Below are positions 1 through 8,362 of a DNA stretch of 64,000 bases, piece by piece. Each line of letters begins with the position of its first letter. Within the stretch, counting starts at the first letter, position 1. The notes beneath the pieces were generated by a model. The model saw nothing but the letters and a program-made list of their open reading frames with translations, was not told the DNA's origin and made no database searches. The DNA is from Bacteroides sp. 214 (GTDB lineage Bacteria; Bacteroidota; Bacteroidia; Bacteroidales; Bacteroidaceae), in the NCBI RefSeq assembly GCF_010501015.1, contig NZ_QVML01000008.1:1-64000 (forward strand). The letters run 5' to 3'. A program made the translations under genes and the position numbers.

Positions 1-100
1 GCTCACTGTAGGAACGATGTACTGATTTTTGCATAAACAATTAAATATTATGCAGAAAAAACGTGTAAACCTAATCCCGTATAAGACATTAACGTTTTTA

Positions 101-170
101 GTTGACTACTTTCAGTCTTATTAATAGAGTTGGTTGACTCGGTTTATACTTAGTTATAAATAGGGTTGAC
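101..170. repeat. Three GTTGAC direct repeats at 32-bp spacing
   Basis: GTTGAC occurs at 101-106, 133-138 and 165-170, exactly 32 bp apart (about three helical turns), the first two extended to GTTGACT. They lie upstream of the duplicated promoter block. In-phase direct repeats in this position resemble activator sites, but no protein can be named and the word is short, so chance is possible. Confidence 0.35.
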
Positions 171-200
171 CTTTTTCATTGCTTATTGATGAATGACTTT

Positions 201-281
201 TGGTGATTAATCCTCCTTTTGTGACTTTTTTTGTCCTATTTAGATATATAATCTTCCTATTTTTGTTTCTTCATTATTCAT
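201..281 (+). promoter_or_regulatory. Promoter region duplicated upstream of susC
   Basis: This block is nearly the same as 3074-3155: both contain GATTAATCCTCC, then a T-run ending TTTTTGTCCTATTTA, then GATATATAATC, then CCTATTTTTG and TCATTATT. TATTTTTG at 258-265 fits the Bacteroidetes -7 box TAnnTTTG. A TTTG at 230-233 is a possible -33 box with a somewhat long spacer (24 bp). The duplication suggests that the tandem cluster and the Sus locus share a regulator, possibly the hybrid regulator at 10736-15055. Confidence 0.6.
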
Positions 282-323
282 AAAACTTTGTCTGGATAAA
301 ACACCCACTAAATGTAAATAGTC

Positions 324-776
324 ATGAAAACAATTATTATTTTATTTTTCACATTACTCTGCACTTACAATATAAATGCACAGAGTTATCGTTCTATGAA
401 CGAATTTGGAACTGATACTATCGCTTATATGCGACACAATTTTGTTGAGCGCAAAGCGCAATATATTAATCAGCCATTAAGCAAGCTTTTAAGCGATTAT
501 GAGTTGGGATTGGTCTTTGACCCAACGAGAACTTATCCTTATAAAACGACTGAAACAATCCGAATTGATGGAGCTATTTTACAATATCCCACTCCTCCTC
601 AATATAAAGAACCATATGCTTTTTTGATAATCAATTTCAAAGCACCTCATTTACCTCGGGTAGAAACATACAATAATATGATAAACCCTGATGACAGTAA
701 TGAGTGGGCAGAGAAGTTGAAGAACTGTATTGTCTCGGATATTGAACTAGTTATTGGTCCGTTTGGTCCTAACTAA
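324..776 (+). CDS. Small secreted protein, tandem paralogue 1
   Basis: This 150-residue protein has a clear signal peptide (about residues 1-19, hydrophobic core ILFFTLLCTYNINAQ, cleavage probably after NAQ). The mature part of about 130 residues has no motif that I recognise. It carries a conserved QPLSKLLSDYELGLVF segment, then KTTET and YPTPPQYKEP, and ends EWAEKLKNCIVSDIE. It is exported to the periplasm or beyond; there is no lipobox. It is the first of four tandem paralogues and follows the duplicated promoter block. The function is unknown; a Bacteroidetes-restricted family is likely. Confidence 0.8.
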   Translation: MKTIIILFFTLLCTYNINAQSYRSMNEFGTDTIAYMRHNFVERKAQYINQPLSKLLSDYELGLVFDPTRTYPYKTTETIRIDGAILQYPTPPQYKEPYAFLIINFKAPHLPRVETYNNMINPDDSNEWAEKLKNCIVSDIELVIGPFGPN

Positions 777-790
777 TTTGTTATGATGAA

Positions 791-823
791 TGCACCTCAA
801 GAGTTTATTTTTTTTGGGGTGCA
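791..823 (+). other. Inter-gene hairpin after paralogue 1
   Basis: TGCACCTCAA (791-800) pairs with TTGGGGTGCA (814-823), with one G-U pair and a T-rich loop. No T-run follows, so it looks more like an RNA stabiliser, processing site or weak terminator. The same hairpin recurs at 1849-1882. Confidence 0.55.
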
Positions 824-846
824 TTATCCACTAAATGTAAATAATC

Positions 847-1299
847 ATGAGAACATTTTTTATTTTATTTTTCACATTACTCTGCACTTACAATATAAAT
901 GCACAGAGTTATCGTTCTATGAGCGAATTTGGTACTGATACTATCGCTTATATGCGATACAATTTTGTTGAGCGCAAAACGCAATATATTAATCAGCCAT
1001 TAAGCAAGCTTTTAAGCGATTATGAGTTGGGGTTGGTTTTTGCCGCATCTGAAACTTTTCCTTATAAAACGACTGAGACAGTCCGAATTGATGGAGCTAT
1101 ATTACAATATCCCACTCCTCCTCAATACAAAGAACCATATGCTTTTTTGATAATCGATTTCAAAGCACCTCATCTGCCTTGGTGGAACACATACAATAAT
1201 ATGATAAACCCTGATGACAGTGATGAGTGGGCAGAGAAGTTGAAGAACTGTATTGTCTCGGATATTGAACTAGTTATTGGTCCATTCCACCCTAATTGA
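847..1299 (+). CDS. Small secreted protein, tandem paralogue 2
   Basis: A 150-residue exported protein with the same signal peptide core and overall plan as the gene at 324. The first 65 or so residues are almost identical; differences cluster after ELGLVF (AASETFPYK here against DPTRTYPYK) and around the PHLPWWNTY segment, where paralogue 1 has PHLPRVETY. It starts after a repeated leader (CCACTAAATGTAAATAATC) shared by the cluster, and it probably belongs to the same transcript. Function unknown. Confidence 0.8.
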   Translation: MRTFFILFFTLLCTYNINAQSYRSMSEFGTDTIAYMRYNFVERKTQYINQPLSKLLSDYELGLVFAASETFPYKTTETVRIDGAILQYPTPPQYKEPYAFLIIDFKAPHLPWWNTYNNMINPDDSDEWAEKLKNCIVSDIELVIGPFHPN

Positions 1300-1326
1300 T
1301 TATGTTGATAAGTTGCAATAGAAACT

Positions 1327-1354
1327 CCCCTGAAGTTTAGATGGGCTTTAGGGG
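1327..1354 (+). other. Inter-gene hairpin after paralogue 2
   Basis: CCCCTGAAG (1327-1335) pairs with CTTTAGGGG (1346-1354), nine pairs including one G-U, loop of ten. It sits where the other two spacers have their TGCACC hairpin but has a different sequence, so the structure is kept while the sequence varies. Confidence 0.5.
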
Positions 1355-1381
1355 TGCACTATCCACTAAATGTAAATAATC

Positions 1382-1834
1382 ATGAGAACAATTTTTATTT
1401 TATTTTTCACATTACTCTGCACTTACAATATAAATGCACAGAGTTATCGTTCTATGAACGAATTTGGAACTGATGCTATTGCTTATATGCGATACAATTT
1501 TGTTGACCGTAAAGCGCAGTACATAAATCAACCATTAAGTAAACTTTTAGGAGATTATGAATTAGGATTAGTTTTTTATCCATCAGAAACTTATCCATAC
1601 AAGACAACTGAGACTGTCCGAATTTATGGAGCTGTCCTAAAATATCCCACTCCTCCTCAGTATAAAGGACCGTATGGTGTCTTGATGATTTATTTCAAAA
1701 CACCTCACCTGCCTTGGTGGGATACATTTAATAGTATGCTAGACACCGATGACGATGCAGAGTGGGCAGAGAAGTTAAAGAACTGCATTGTTTCGGATAT
1801 AGAACTGGAAATTGGTCCCTTTGGCCCTAACTAA
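1382..1834 (+). CDS. Small secreted protein, tandem paralogue 3
   Basis: A 150-residue exported protein, the most diverged in the middle of the gene: many synonymous changes appear from about 1505 on (QYINQPLSKLLGDYELGLVF is encoded with different codons from the other copies), yet the first 110 bases match the other copies almost base for base. The variable segments read FYPSETYPYK and LDTDDDAEWAEK. The patchy identity points to gene conversion at the 5' end. Function unknown. Confidence 0.8.
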   Translation: MRTIFILFFTLLCTYNINAQSYRSMNEFGTDAIAYMRYNFVDRKAQYINQPLSKLLGDYELGLVFYPSETYPYKTTETVRIYGAVLKYPTPPQYKGPYGVLMIYFKTPHLPWWDTFNSMLDTDDDAEWAEKLKNCIVSDIELEIGPFGPN

Positions 1835-1848
1835 TTTGTTATGATGAA

Positions 1849-1882
1849 TGCACCTCAAGAGTTTATTTTTCTTTGGGGTGCA
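1849..1882 (+). other. Inter-gene hairpin after paralogue 3
   Basis: TGCACCTCAA (1849-1858) pairs with TTGGGGTGCA (1873-1882). Arms are identical to those at 791-823 and the surrounding bases (ATGATGAA before, TTATT in the loop) match too, so the spacer was copied along with the gene. Confidence 0.55.
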
Positions 1883-1905
1883 TTATCTGTAAAATGTAAA
1901 TAACA

Positions 1906-2358
1906 ATGAGAAGTATAATTATTTTATTTTTCACATTACTCTGCACTTACAATATAAATGCACAGAGTTATCGTTCTATGAGCGAATTTGGTACTGATAC
2001 TATCGCTTATATGCAATACAATTTCGTTGAGCGCAAAGCGCAATATATTAATCAGCCATTAAGCAAGCTTTTGGAGGATTATGAGTTGGGATTGGTCTTT
2101 AATCCATCGAAAACTTATCCCTATAGGACAACTGAAACAGCTCGTATTTACAGAGCCTTTGTAAAATATCCTATTCCTCCTCAATACAAAGAACCACATG
2201 GTGTATTAGCAGTTTATTTTAAGACTCCTCATTTAGCTTGGTTAGACATATACAATAATATGATAAACTCTGATGATAGTGATGAGTGGGCAGAAAAGTT
2301 GAAGGACTGTATTGTCTCGGATGTAGAGCTATATATTGCTCCGTTTGGACAAAACTAA
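1906..2358 (+). CDS. Small secreted protein, tandem paralogue 4
   Basis: A 150-residue exported protein with the shared signal peptide and N-terminal half, but the most altered C-terminal half: RIYRAFVKYPIPPQYKEPHG, AVYFKTPHLAWLDIY, and an ending VELYIAPFGQN where the others end in a GPF-x-PN form. It is followed after 40 bp by the fifth gene of the cluster with no hairpin between. Function unknown. Confidence 0.8.
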   Translation: MRSIIILFFTLLCTYNINAQSYRSMSEFGTDTIAYMQYNFVERKAQYINQPLSKLLEDYELGLVFNPSKTYPYRTTETARIYRAFVKYPIPPQYKEPHGVLAVYFKTPHLAWLDIYNNMINSDDSDEWAEKLKDCIVSDVELYIAPFGQN

Positions 2359-2398
2359 GATGTAAAAGTGTAACACTATCTGCCAAATACAAATACTC

Positions 2399-2938
2399 AT
2401 GAAAACAATTATTTTATTAATAAGTATCTTGTTCTGTGCGAATCATACATTTTCGCAGACGAATTATTACAGTACAACCAAGACTTTCTATGAGAGTGGT
2501 TATACTTATCAATGTGACCTGAATGCGTCTAAACAAGTTAAGTTATATAATAAAAATAACACCTTAACTTATGTTGACCAAGTTTATAAAGCTACAGGTA
2601 AGTTTTACACTGGATTAGGACATGACCCCTATCCACTTGAAGATGATACTTGGACAAAGCAAAGATGCCATTCTATTGTAAACAATGCTTTCTCGGTCGT
2701 AGAAAAGCAACGAGTAAAAGGATATTTATTAAGCATCGCTATGTATATCAGCCCTGATACAGGAAGAGTTATAGAAGTTGATTTTACATTTATTTCTATT
2801 CACCCCTTTGCTACAATCCCCATATCTGTATATAGAAATATTGAGAATGAAATAAAACAAAACATCTGGTTCACACCTACAGTTGAAGGAAAGAAGTTGA
2901 ACTATATCTTGCGATCTTGGTTACAAGAAGTAGAGTGA
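2399..2938 (+). CDS. Secreted protein of unknown function (DUF5043-like?)
   Basis: A 179-residue protein with a signal peptide (cleavage near TFSQ, residues 17-20). The mature part begins TNYYSTTKTFYESGYTYQCD, which reads like a Bacteroides family I recall as DUF5043; this is from memory and unchecked. Its leader (TCTGCCAAATACAAATACTC) resembles the leaders of the four paralogues and it lies 40 bp downstream, so it probably shares their transcript. It is not closely related to them in the mature part. Two cysteines (in YQCD and QRCHS) could form a disulfide. Confidence 0.75.
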   Translation: MKTIILLISILFCANHTFSQTNYYSTTKTFYESGYTYQCDLNASKQVKLYNKNNTLTYVDQVYKATGKFYTGLGHDPYPLEDDTWTKQRCHSIVNNAFSVVEKQRVKGYLLSIAMYISPDTGRVIEVDFTFISIHPFATIPISVYRNIENEIKQNIWFTPTVEGKKLNYILRSWLQEVE

Positions 2939-3208
2939 TGTTTTGTATTAACTGTAGTATTATTTGATGAGACAATTTCTTGTTATAATAATTAATGTGT
3001 TCTTCTGTGTGGGTATCTTCAACAGTAAACATTTCCTGTCTTTCCTAATTTCCCACTGGTAATAACTGATATTTGGCGATTAATCCTCCATTTGCGGTTT
3101 TTTTTGTCCTATTTAAGATATATAATCCTCCTATTTTTGCCTTACTCATTATTGATTTAATGAAAGCCAAGAAACCTCATTATTAATTAACTTTATAAAT
3201 CAAAAAGT
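2939..3208. other. Intergenic region before susC
   Basis: About 270 bp without a credible gene. The first half shows nothing I can name; the second half is the promoter block shared with 201-281. Confidence 0.55.
3074..3155 (+). promoter_or_regulatory. susC promoter region (duplicate of 201-281)
   Basis: It matches 201-281 over about 80 bp (GATTAATCCTCC at 3078-3089). A -7 box TATTTTTG lies at 3132-3139, with TTTG at 3103-3106 as a possible -33 box, spacer 25 bp. Transcription would start near 3145, giving a leader of about 60 bases. The conserved GATTAATCCTCC upstream of the core promoter is the best candidate operator. Confidence 0.6.
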
Positions 3209-6200
3209 ATGGCAAAACAATTGAAACTAATTTTCTTCTTCTGCTTACTTGGCATCTCAACGGTGTATGTCAATGCGCAACAAAACACGAAGAGAACAAT
3301 TACAGGAACAATCCTCGATGACCTTGGGGATCCGCTCGTTGGAGCAACCGTAGCTGTGCCGGGTACCTCCATTGGTACAGCGGCAGATATTGACGGAAAG
3401 TTTACACTTTCGATACCTACAGAAACCAAAACTGTTAAGGTATCATTCGTTGGTTACGAAACACAAAACGTTTCGGTAACTAATAAGAGCACAATCAGTG
3501 TCACATTGGCTTCGAGCTATATGCTCGATGTGGTAGAGATTGTGGAAATTGGATATGGATCGGCAAAGCGAGGCGATTTAACCGGAGCAATTACCTCTGT
3601 TAGAGCCGGAGACATTACAGCCACTCCTACCAGTAATATTATGGAAGCTCTGCAAGGACGTATTGCCGGTGCCGATATTATGAAACCTTCGGGCGAAATT
3701 GGTAGCGGTGTGGATATTCTTCTGCGTGGTAATCGCTCTATTTATGGTAGTAACTCGCCGCTGTTTATTATCGACGGTGTGCAAGGTGCCGACTATAATC
3801 AGATAGACCCATATGACATTGAAACGATGGATGTGTTAAAGGATGCATCTTCTACTGCCATCTATGGTGCGGCAGGTGCCAATGGGGTAATTATTATTAC
3901 GACTAAACGCGCTAAAGAAAGTAGAGTTAGAGTAAACCTCAATGCATATCATAGCTTCTCGGGCGAAGCCAATTTTATTCACGGTATGACCGGCAATGAA
4001 TATTTGAAATATCAAAGAGAGTTCTATCGTACACGAAATGGCGAATACCCTGAAACAATGGAGCAACTGTTTTCAAATGAAGATAAGCGGGCAGCTATAG
4101 AGAATGGACAGTGGATTGACTGGGTTGATGAGGCAACCAAGGGCAATTCGTCAAAGGATTATCTTAGTCTATCAATCAATGGTGGTAGCGATCGTGCGAA
4201 GATTTATTCTTCTATTACCTATGAAGGGCAAAATGGATTGCTGCCCAATGAGAATCAAAACAGATACGGGTTCCGTTTGAATGGTGATTATAAGGTAAAT
4301 AAGATGCTGAAAGTGGGTCTTACCTCTTCGGTTACTTATACTATTCGTAATAACAGAGGGAAAAACATCTTCACAAAAGCAATTGCTGCCGAACCATTAG
4401 GATTGGTTTATGATGAATATGGCAACCTCAATGAGTATGTGTATCCGGGTAGTGCTACTATAATGGGTGACTTTATGAAAGACCAATACTCGGACAATAC
4501 ACGTAGTACTTACGTTAACGCCAGTGGATATGCTGAATTTAAGCCTATCAAAGATTTAACGTTCCGTTCTCAAATAGCTACTGTTTTAAGCAATTCGCGC
4601 AACGGTAAGTACGTAGGTGCGCGTTCTCTACAAAATGTGGAAACAGGCTATATTACTCCTTATGCTTACATAAAAAACAACTACAGCTATGGCTATAGTT
4701 GGGAAAATGTGTTAACTTACAACAAAACCTTCCTCAAAAATCATAACGTAATACTAACAGGTATTACCTCTTGGAGTAAACATCAAGGAGATTGGAATGA
4801 TATGCGTGCGCATAAATTCCCCTTGGATTCGTATCAATTCCATAACATGGCATCGAGCGAGAACCAAGCAATAAAATCGGGCTACACTCAAAAGCAAACC
4901 ATGTCGTATGCACTTCGTTTTAATTACTCCTATAAAAGCAGGTACCTATTTACATTTACCACCCGTTGGGATGGTGCTTCGCACTTAGCAGAAGGTCATA
5001 AGTGGGATGCATTCCCCGCTGGAGCTATTGCTTGGCGTGTTTCCGATGAAGCTTTTATGGAAAGTACAGAAAGTTGGTTGGGCAACCTGAAATTACGTGC
5101 CAGTTACGGGGTTACCGGTAACTCGGGAGGTATGGGTGCTTACGCTTCGCAAACAGGTGTTACTACCTATCAAAAAGTATCGGCAGATGGTGAAGTGGTA
5201 TCTAATTCACAAATGGTTTCTCCATATGCAAATCCGGCGATAGGTTGGGAAAAGTCATACACGTTAGACCTTGGTGTGGATATTAGCTTATTTAGAAATC
5301 GCATCAACCTGACTTTTGATTATTATAACACGGATACTAAAGACCTGCTCTTTCAGCGTAAGCTGCCTATAACTTCGGCACTGACCGCATGGGGTTCTCC
5401 GCTTAATACATGGCAGAATATCGGTGAAACAAACAACCGTGGTTTTGAAATAGAGTTGAAAACATCCAACATCAGAAATAAAGACTTCGAGTGGACTACC
5501 GCTCTTTCGTTCTCGAAGAATAAAGAGAAAATAGTAAGTCTGCCCGATGGCGATTTGCTTGATTCCAGATTGTTTGAAGGACAACCAATAAGGGTATTCT
5601 ATGATTATAAATACTTAGGTGTTTGGTCTGAAGCAGAAGCAGAAGAAGCTGCAAAATACGGTGTACGTCCGGGAGCTGTAAAGATTCAAACAATCCCTCA
5701 CGTTACAATTGATGCCGATGGTAATGAAGTCAGCGACAATGGTGTTCATAATTATAGCTCTAACTACGACAAACAAATCTTAGGATCCAGAACTCCCGAT
5801 GGAATTGTTGGTTTCAATAATACTTTCCATTACAAGAATTTTGATTTAAGCATCTACGCCGTACTTCGTTGGGGGCAAATGATTGAGAGTAAAGCTTTGG
5901 GTTGGTTCTCTGCAGGAAGTGACAATCAACCTGCCGGTACTAAGTATTGGACTCCCGAGAATCAAAATACTTACTTCCCACGCCCGGGAGTTTACGCTGG
6001 TATTGCTTCTACCGGTATTGAGTCCTTGAAATTTATAGATGGATCGTATGCGAAGATTAAAAACATCACGTTGGGATATACTGTTCCAAGGAAATGGCTA
6101 AAAAAAATAGGTGTAGAAAAACTACGTGTGTATGGAACAGCATATAATTCGCTCATTCTTCCTTTCAAGAGTGAACTAAAGAAAACCGACCCTGAGAATA

Positions 6201-6262
6201 ACGGTTCAGATACGTTCCCACTGTATAAGGAATATGTTATTGGTGTTAATGTATCATTTTAA
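3209..6262 (+). CDS. SusC/RagA-family TonB-dependent outer membrane transporter
   Basis: At 1017 residues this is normal size for a SusC-like porin. In order: signal peptide (1-24, ending VNAQ), carboxypeptidase-regulatory-like beta-sandwich (about 28-105, with GTILDDLGDPLVGATV and SFVGYETQNV), TonB-box region with IGYGSAKRGDLTGA (about 115-130), plug domain with LQGRIAGADI and DASSTAIYGAAGANGVIII, then a 22-strand-type barrel ending in YVIGVNVSF with a terminal Phe. It imports an oligosaccharide across the outer membrane, powered through TonB/ExbBD. It is 11 bp from its SusD partner. The substrate is not shown by sequence; the downstream fucosidase suggests a fucosylated glycan. Confidence 0.95.
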   Translation: MAKQLKLIFFFCLLGISTVYVNAQQNTKRTITGTILDDLGDPLVGATVAVPGTSIGTAADIDGKFTLSIPTETKTVKVSFVGYETQNVSVTNKSTISVTLASSYMLDVVEIVEIGYGSAKRGDLTGAITSVRAGDITATPTSNIMEALQGRIAGADIMKPSGEIGSGVDILLRGNRSIYGSNSPLFIIDGVQGADYNQIDPYDIETMDVLKDASSTAIYGAAGANGVIIITTKRAKESRVRVNLNAYHSFSGEANFIHGMTGNEYLKYQREFYRTRNGEYPETMEQLFSNEDKRAAIENGQWIDWVDEATKGNSSKDYLSLSINGGSDRAKIYSSITYEGQNGLLPNENQNRYGFRLNGDYKVNKMLKVGLTSSVTYTIRNNRGKNIFTKAIAAEPLGLVYDEYGNLNEYVYPGSATIMGDFMKDQYSDNTRSTYVNASGYAEFKPIKDLTFRSQIATVLSNSRNGKYVGARSLQNVETGYITPYAYIKNNYSYGYSWENVLTYNKTFLKNHNVILTGITSWSKHQGDWNDMRAHKFPLDSYQFHNMASSENQAIKSGYTQKQTMSYALRFNYSYKSRYLFTFTTRWDGASHLAEGHKWDAFPAGAIAWRVSDEAFMESTESWLGNLKLRASYGVTGNSGGMGAYASQTGVTTYQKVSADGEVVSNSQMVSPYANPAIGWEKSYTLDLGVDISLFRNRINLTFDYYNTDTKDLLFQRKLPITSALTAWGSPLNTWQNIGETNNRGFEIELKTSNIRNKDFEWTTALSFSKNKEKIVSLPDGDLLDSRLFEGQPIRVFYDYKYLGVWSEAEAEEAAKYGVRPGAVKIQTIPHVTIDADGNEVSDNGVHNYSSNYDKQILGSRTPDGIVGFNNTFHYKNFDLSIYAVLRWGQMIESKALGWFSAGSDNQPAGTKYWTPENQNTYFPRPGVYAGIASTGIESLKFIDGSYAKIKNITLGYTVPRKWLKKIGVEKLRVYGTAYNSLILPFKSELKKTDPENNGSDTFPLYKEYVIGVNVSF

Positions 6263-6273
6263 TCTGTACAATT

Positions 6274-8166
6274 ATGAAATTCAATATAACAAAAAAGATA
6301 TTACCATTGCTCCTGCTTGGAGCAAGCATGAGCTACACATCGTGTACGCTGGATGAAACAAACCCGTCGGGCTCTACACTCGAAACCGTATCAGCCTCTA
6401 CCATTACAGGTTATGAGGGTATTCTGAATAATATTTACTTTGGTATGCAACGCCGTATGTACGGCTATGGAGAATGGACAACCTTCACCGAAGCCGGAAC
6501 GGATCTTTGGACTCCTCCTCGCGGATTTGCCAGCAACTATTTCAATTACGGCATGGGTGGTGGATGGAATACCAATATGATGCTGAACTTCTTGAATCCG
6601 GCATACGACGGTGTCGGTAGTTGTAACGTAGCTATTAAGTATGCTCCGTTAGCTCCTTATGCCACCGATGCGGAAAGAAATGCGAAAGTAGCCGAAGCTC
6701 ACTTTATGCGGGCTATCTATTATTACAATTTGGTGGAACAGTTTGGTGGTATTACATTACACCTTGAACCAGCAACCAAAGTAGACCTGCATCCGTCGAA
6801 GAACGAGCCTATGGAGATTTACGAAAAATGTATTATCCCGGACTTAGAGTTTGCTGCGGAGTGGCTTCCAACAGAAGAATGTACCACACGTCCATCGAAG
6901 AAATCGGCTATGGGATTCCTTTGTAGAGCGTATCTGCAAACAAGAGAGTATGGTGACCACCCGGAATATATGAATAAAGCGCTTGAACTTGCTAAACGTA
7001 TGATAGCAGATTGCGAAGGTGGTGGTAGCCAATATGGTGTGCAAATGTATGCAAATCTGGAAGATGTTTTCTCGCAGGAAAACAACTATGGCAATACAGA
7101 AGCTCTATGGAAACATCGCTTCGTAAGTGGTGGTAGTAGCAACAATGCGTGGATACTTAACGAAAACAATAAATTGTTTAACTGTTTAGCTAAACAATTT
7201 GGTGTGGCCATGCAAATGTCGAAGAATGAACACTCGGGAAACAGACTGGCAGGAAAAACCGACCATGAGATATGGGGTACTCAATACGACGGTGGATTTA
7301 TGCCTAGCGGGCATCTACTTAAATTGTATGTGCAAGCAGATGGCACACTAGACCCTCGTTACTATGGTTATTTCCAAACAAGTTGGTACTCTAACAAGGA
7401 CAAAGGTGGTGGATGGAGTGATAGTTATATTAAGACGTATGATAAAGATAAAACGTCAGAAGGTATCTATTACCCCTATACAGACCCAACAACCGGTGTT
7501 GTTACCTATAAATATACACGTATAGAATTTGATGAACTTGCCATTAGATTTATACATCCATCTGAACCCGATTATGCAGAGATGCTGGCAAACAAAGATG
7601 GTGCTACAATCTTAATTGTGGATTATAATGATGTGTATGCAGCAGATGGCTATGTAAAACAGGAATATACGCGCAAAAATGATGGCGAAACAGTGGTTAA
7701 TCCTTGGGCGTACTTCTACCCGGGAATGACTAAATTCAATAGTAATAATTTTATAAGAACCAATAGTTCGAAATTAGAGCGCGTAGGTAATTTGAATAGT
7801 ACCTTTATGATGCGTACTCCTGAAGTTTACCTGATTGCTGCCGAAGCAGATATCTATGTGAATGGTGGAGCTAATGCGATGGGTTATATCAACAAAGTAC
7901 GTGCACGTGCAGGAGCCAAAGCATTGACTGGAACTGCCGATATTCAAACGGTTCTTGACGAACGCGCCCGTGAGTTATGCGGTGAATATGTTCGCTTCTA
8001 CGACCTTAAACGCACCAAGAAACTTACCAAAGCTTATTTGTTGCAAACCAATCCGGGAGTAGGGCAATACTTTGATGATAGTAAGCACATGCTTCGCGAA
8101 TTCCCATCAGGATTCCTCGAAACCTTACAAGAGGGCGGATGGTACTATCAAAATCCGAATTATTAA
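6274..8166 (+). CDS. SusD/RagB-family glycan-binding lipoprotein
   Basis: A 630-residue surface lipoprotein. The signal peptide ends in YTSC, so Cys24 is the likely lipidated residue. The alpha-helical SusD fold is indicated by AHFMRAIYYYNLVEQFGGITL (about residues 144-164) and the C-terminal RTPEVYLIAAEADIYV and KVRARAG plus ERARELCGEYVRFYDLKR segments, which are typical of the family. It caps the SusC barrel and binds the substrate. It follows susC by 11 bp, surely in the same transcript, and is followed by a strong terminator-like hairpin. Confidence 0.95.
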   Translation: MKFNITKKILPLLLLGASMSYTSCTLDETNPSGSTLETVSASTITGYEGILNNIYFGMQRRMYGYGEWTTFTEAGTDLWTPPRGFASNYFNYGMGGGWNTNMMLNFLNPAYDGVGSCNVAIKYAPLAPYATDAERNAKVAEAHFMRAIYYYNLVEQFGGITLHLEPATKVDLHPSKNEPMEIYEKCIIPDLEFAAEWLPTEECTTRPSKKSAMGFLCRAYLQTREYGDHPEYMNKALELAKRMIADCEGGGSQYGVQMYANLEDVFSQENNYGNTEALWKHRFVSGGSSNNAWILNENNKLFNCLAKQFGVAMQMSKNEHSGNRLAGKTDHEIWGTQYDGGFMPSGHLLKLYVQADGTLDPRYYGYFQTSWYSNKDKGGGWSDSYIKTYDKDKTSEGIYYPYTDPTTGVVTYKYTRIEFDELAIRFIHPSEPDYAEMLANKDGATILIVDYNDVYAADGYVKQEYTRKNDGETVVNPWAYFYPGMTKFNSNNFIRTNSSKLERVGNLNSTFMMRTPEVYLIAAEADIYVNGGANAMGYINKVRARAGAKALTGTADIQTVLDERARELCGEYVRFYDLKRTKKLTKAYLLQTNPGVGQYFDDSKHMLREFPSGFLETLQEGGWYYQNPNY

Positions 8167-8256
8167 GCAAAGTGTGATATATAAATGGGTTTAAAGATTA
8201 GTTTTTAAGATAAACAAGTAAATAGGTGTTAGCGTTTTCTTAATAGATTAGATTTC

Positions 8257-8300
8257 GGAAGGTTAGTCCTTGTTTGAAAGGATTGACCTTCCATTTTTAT
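8257..8300 (+). terminator. Strong intrinsic terminator after susD
   Basis: GGAAGGTTAGTCCTT (8257-8271) pairs over fifteen positions, two or so as G-U, with AAGGATTGACCTTCC (8278-8292); the loop is six bases and ATTTTTAT follows. It should reduce or stop read-through from susCD into the fucosidase, or act as an attenuator that keeps the enzyme below the transporter level. Confidence 0.8.
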
Positions 8301-8362
8301 AGTACAAAAACAATAGATATTCGTTATTCTTATATAAGTGATAAACAATACAATAATATACC

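Larger units (their letters stand above)
1..323. other. Intergenic region before the secreted-protein cluster
   Basis: No credible reading frame is seen. The stretch is AT-rich. It holds three GTTGAC words at an exact 32-bp spacing (listed separately), and from about 201 a promoter-like block that recurs in front of the first susC. The left edge is cut by the window, so an upstream gene may end just outside it. Confidence 0.6.

Noticed and set aside
3193..3429. Reverse-strand frame overlapping the susC start
   Set aside because: It is antisense to the conserved N-terminal region of SusC and has no support of its own.
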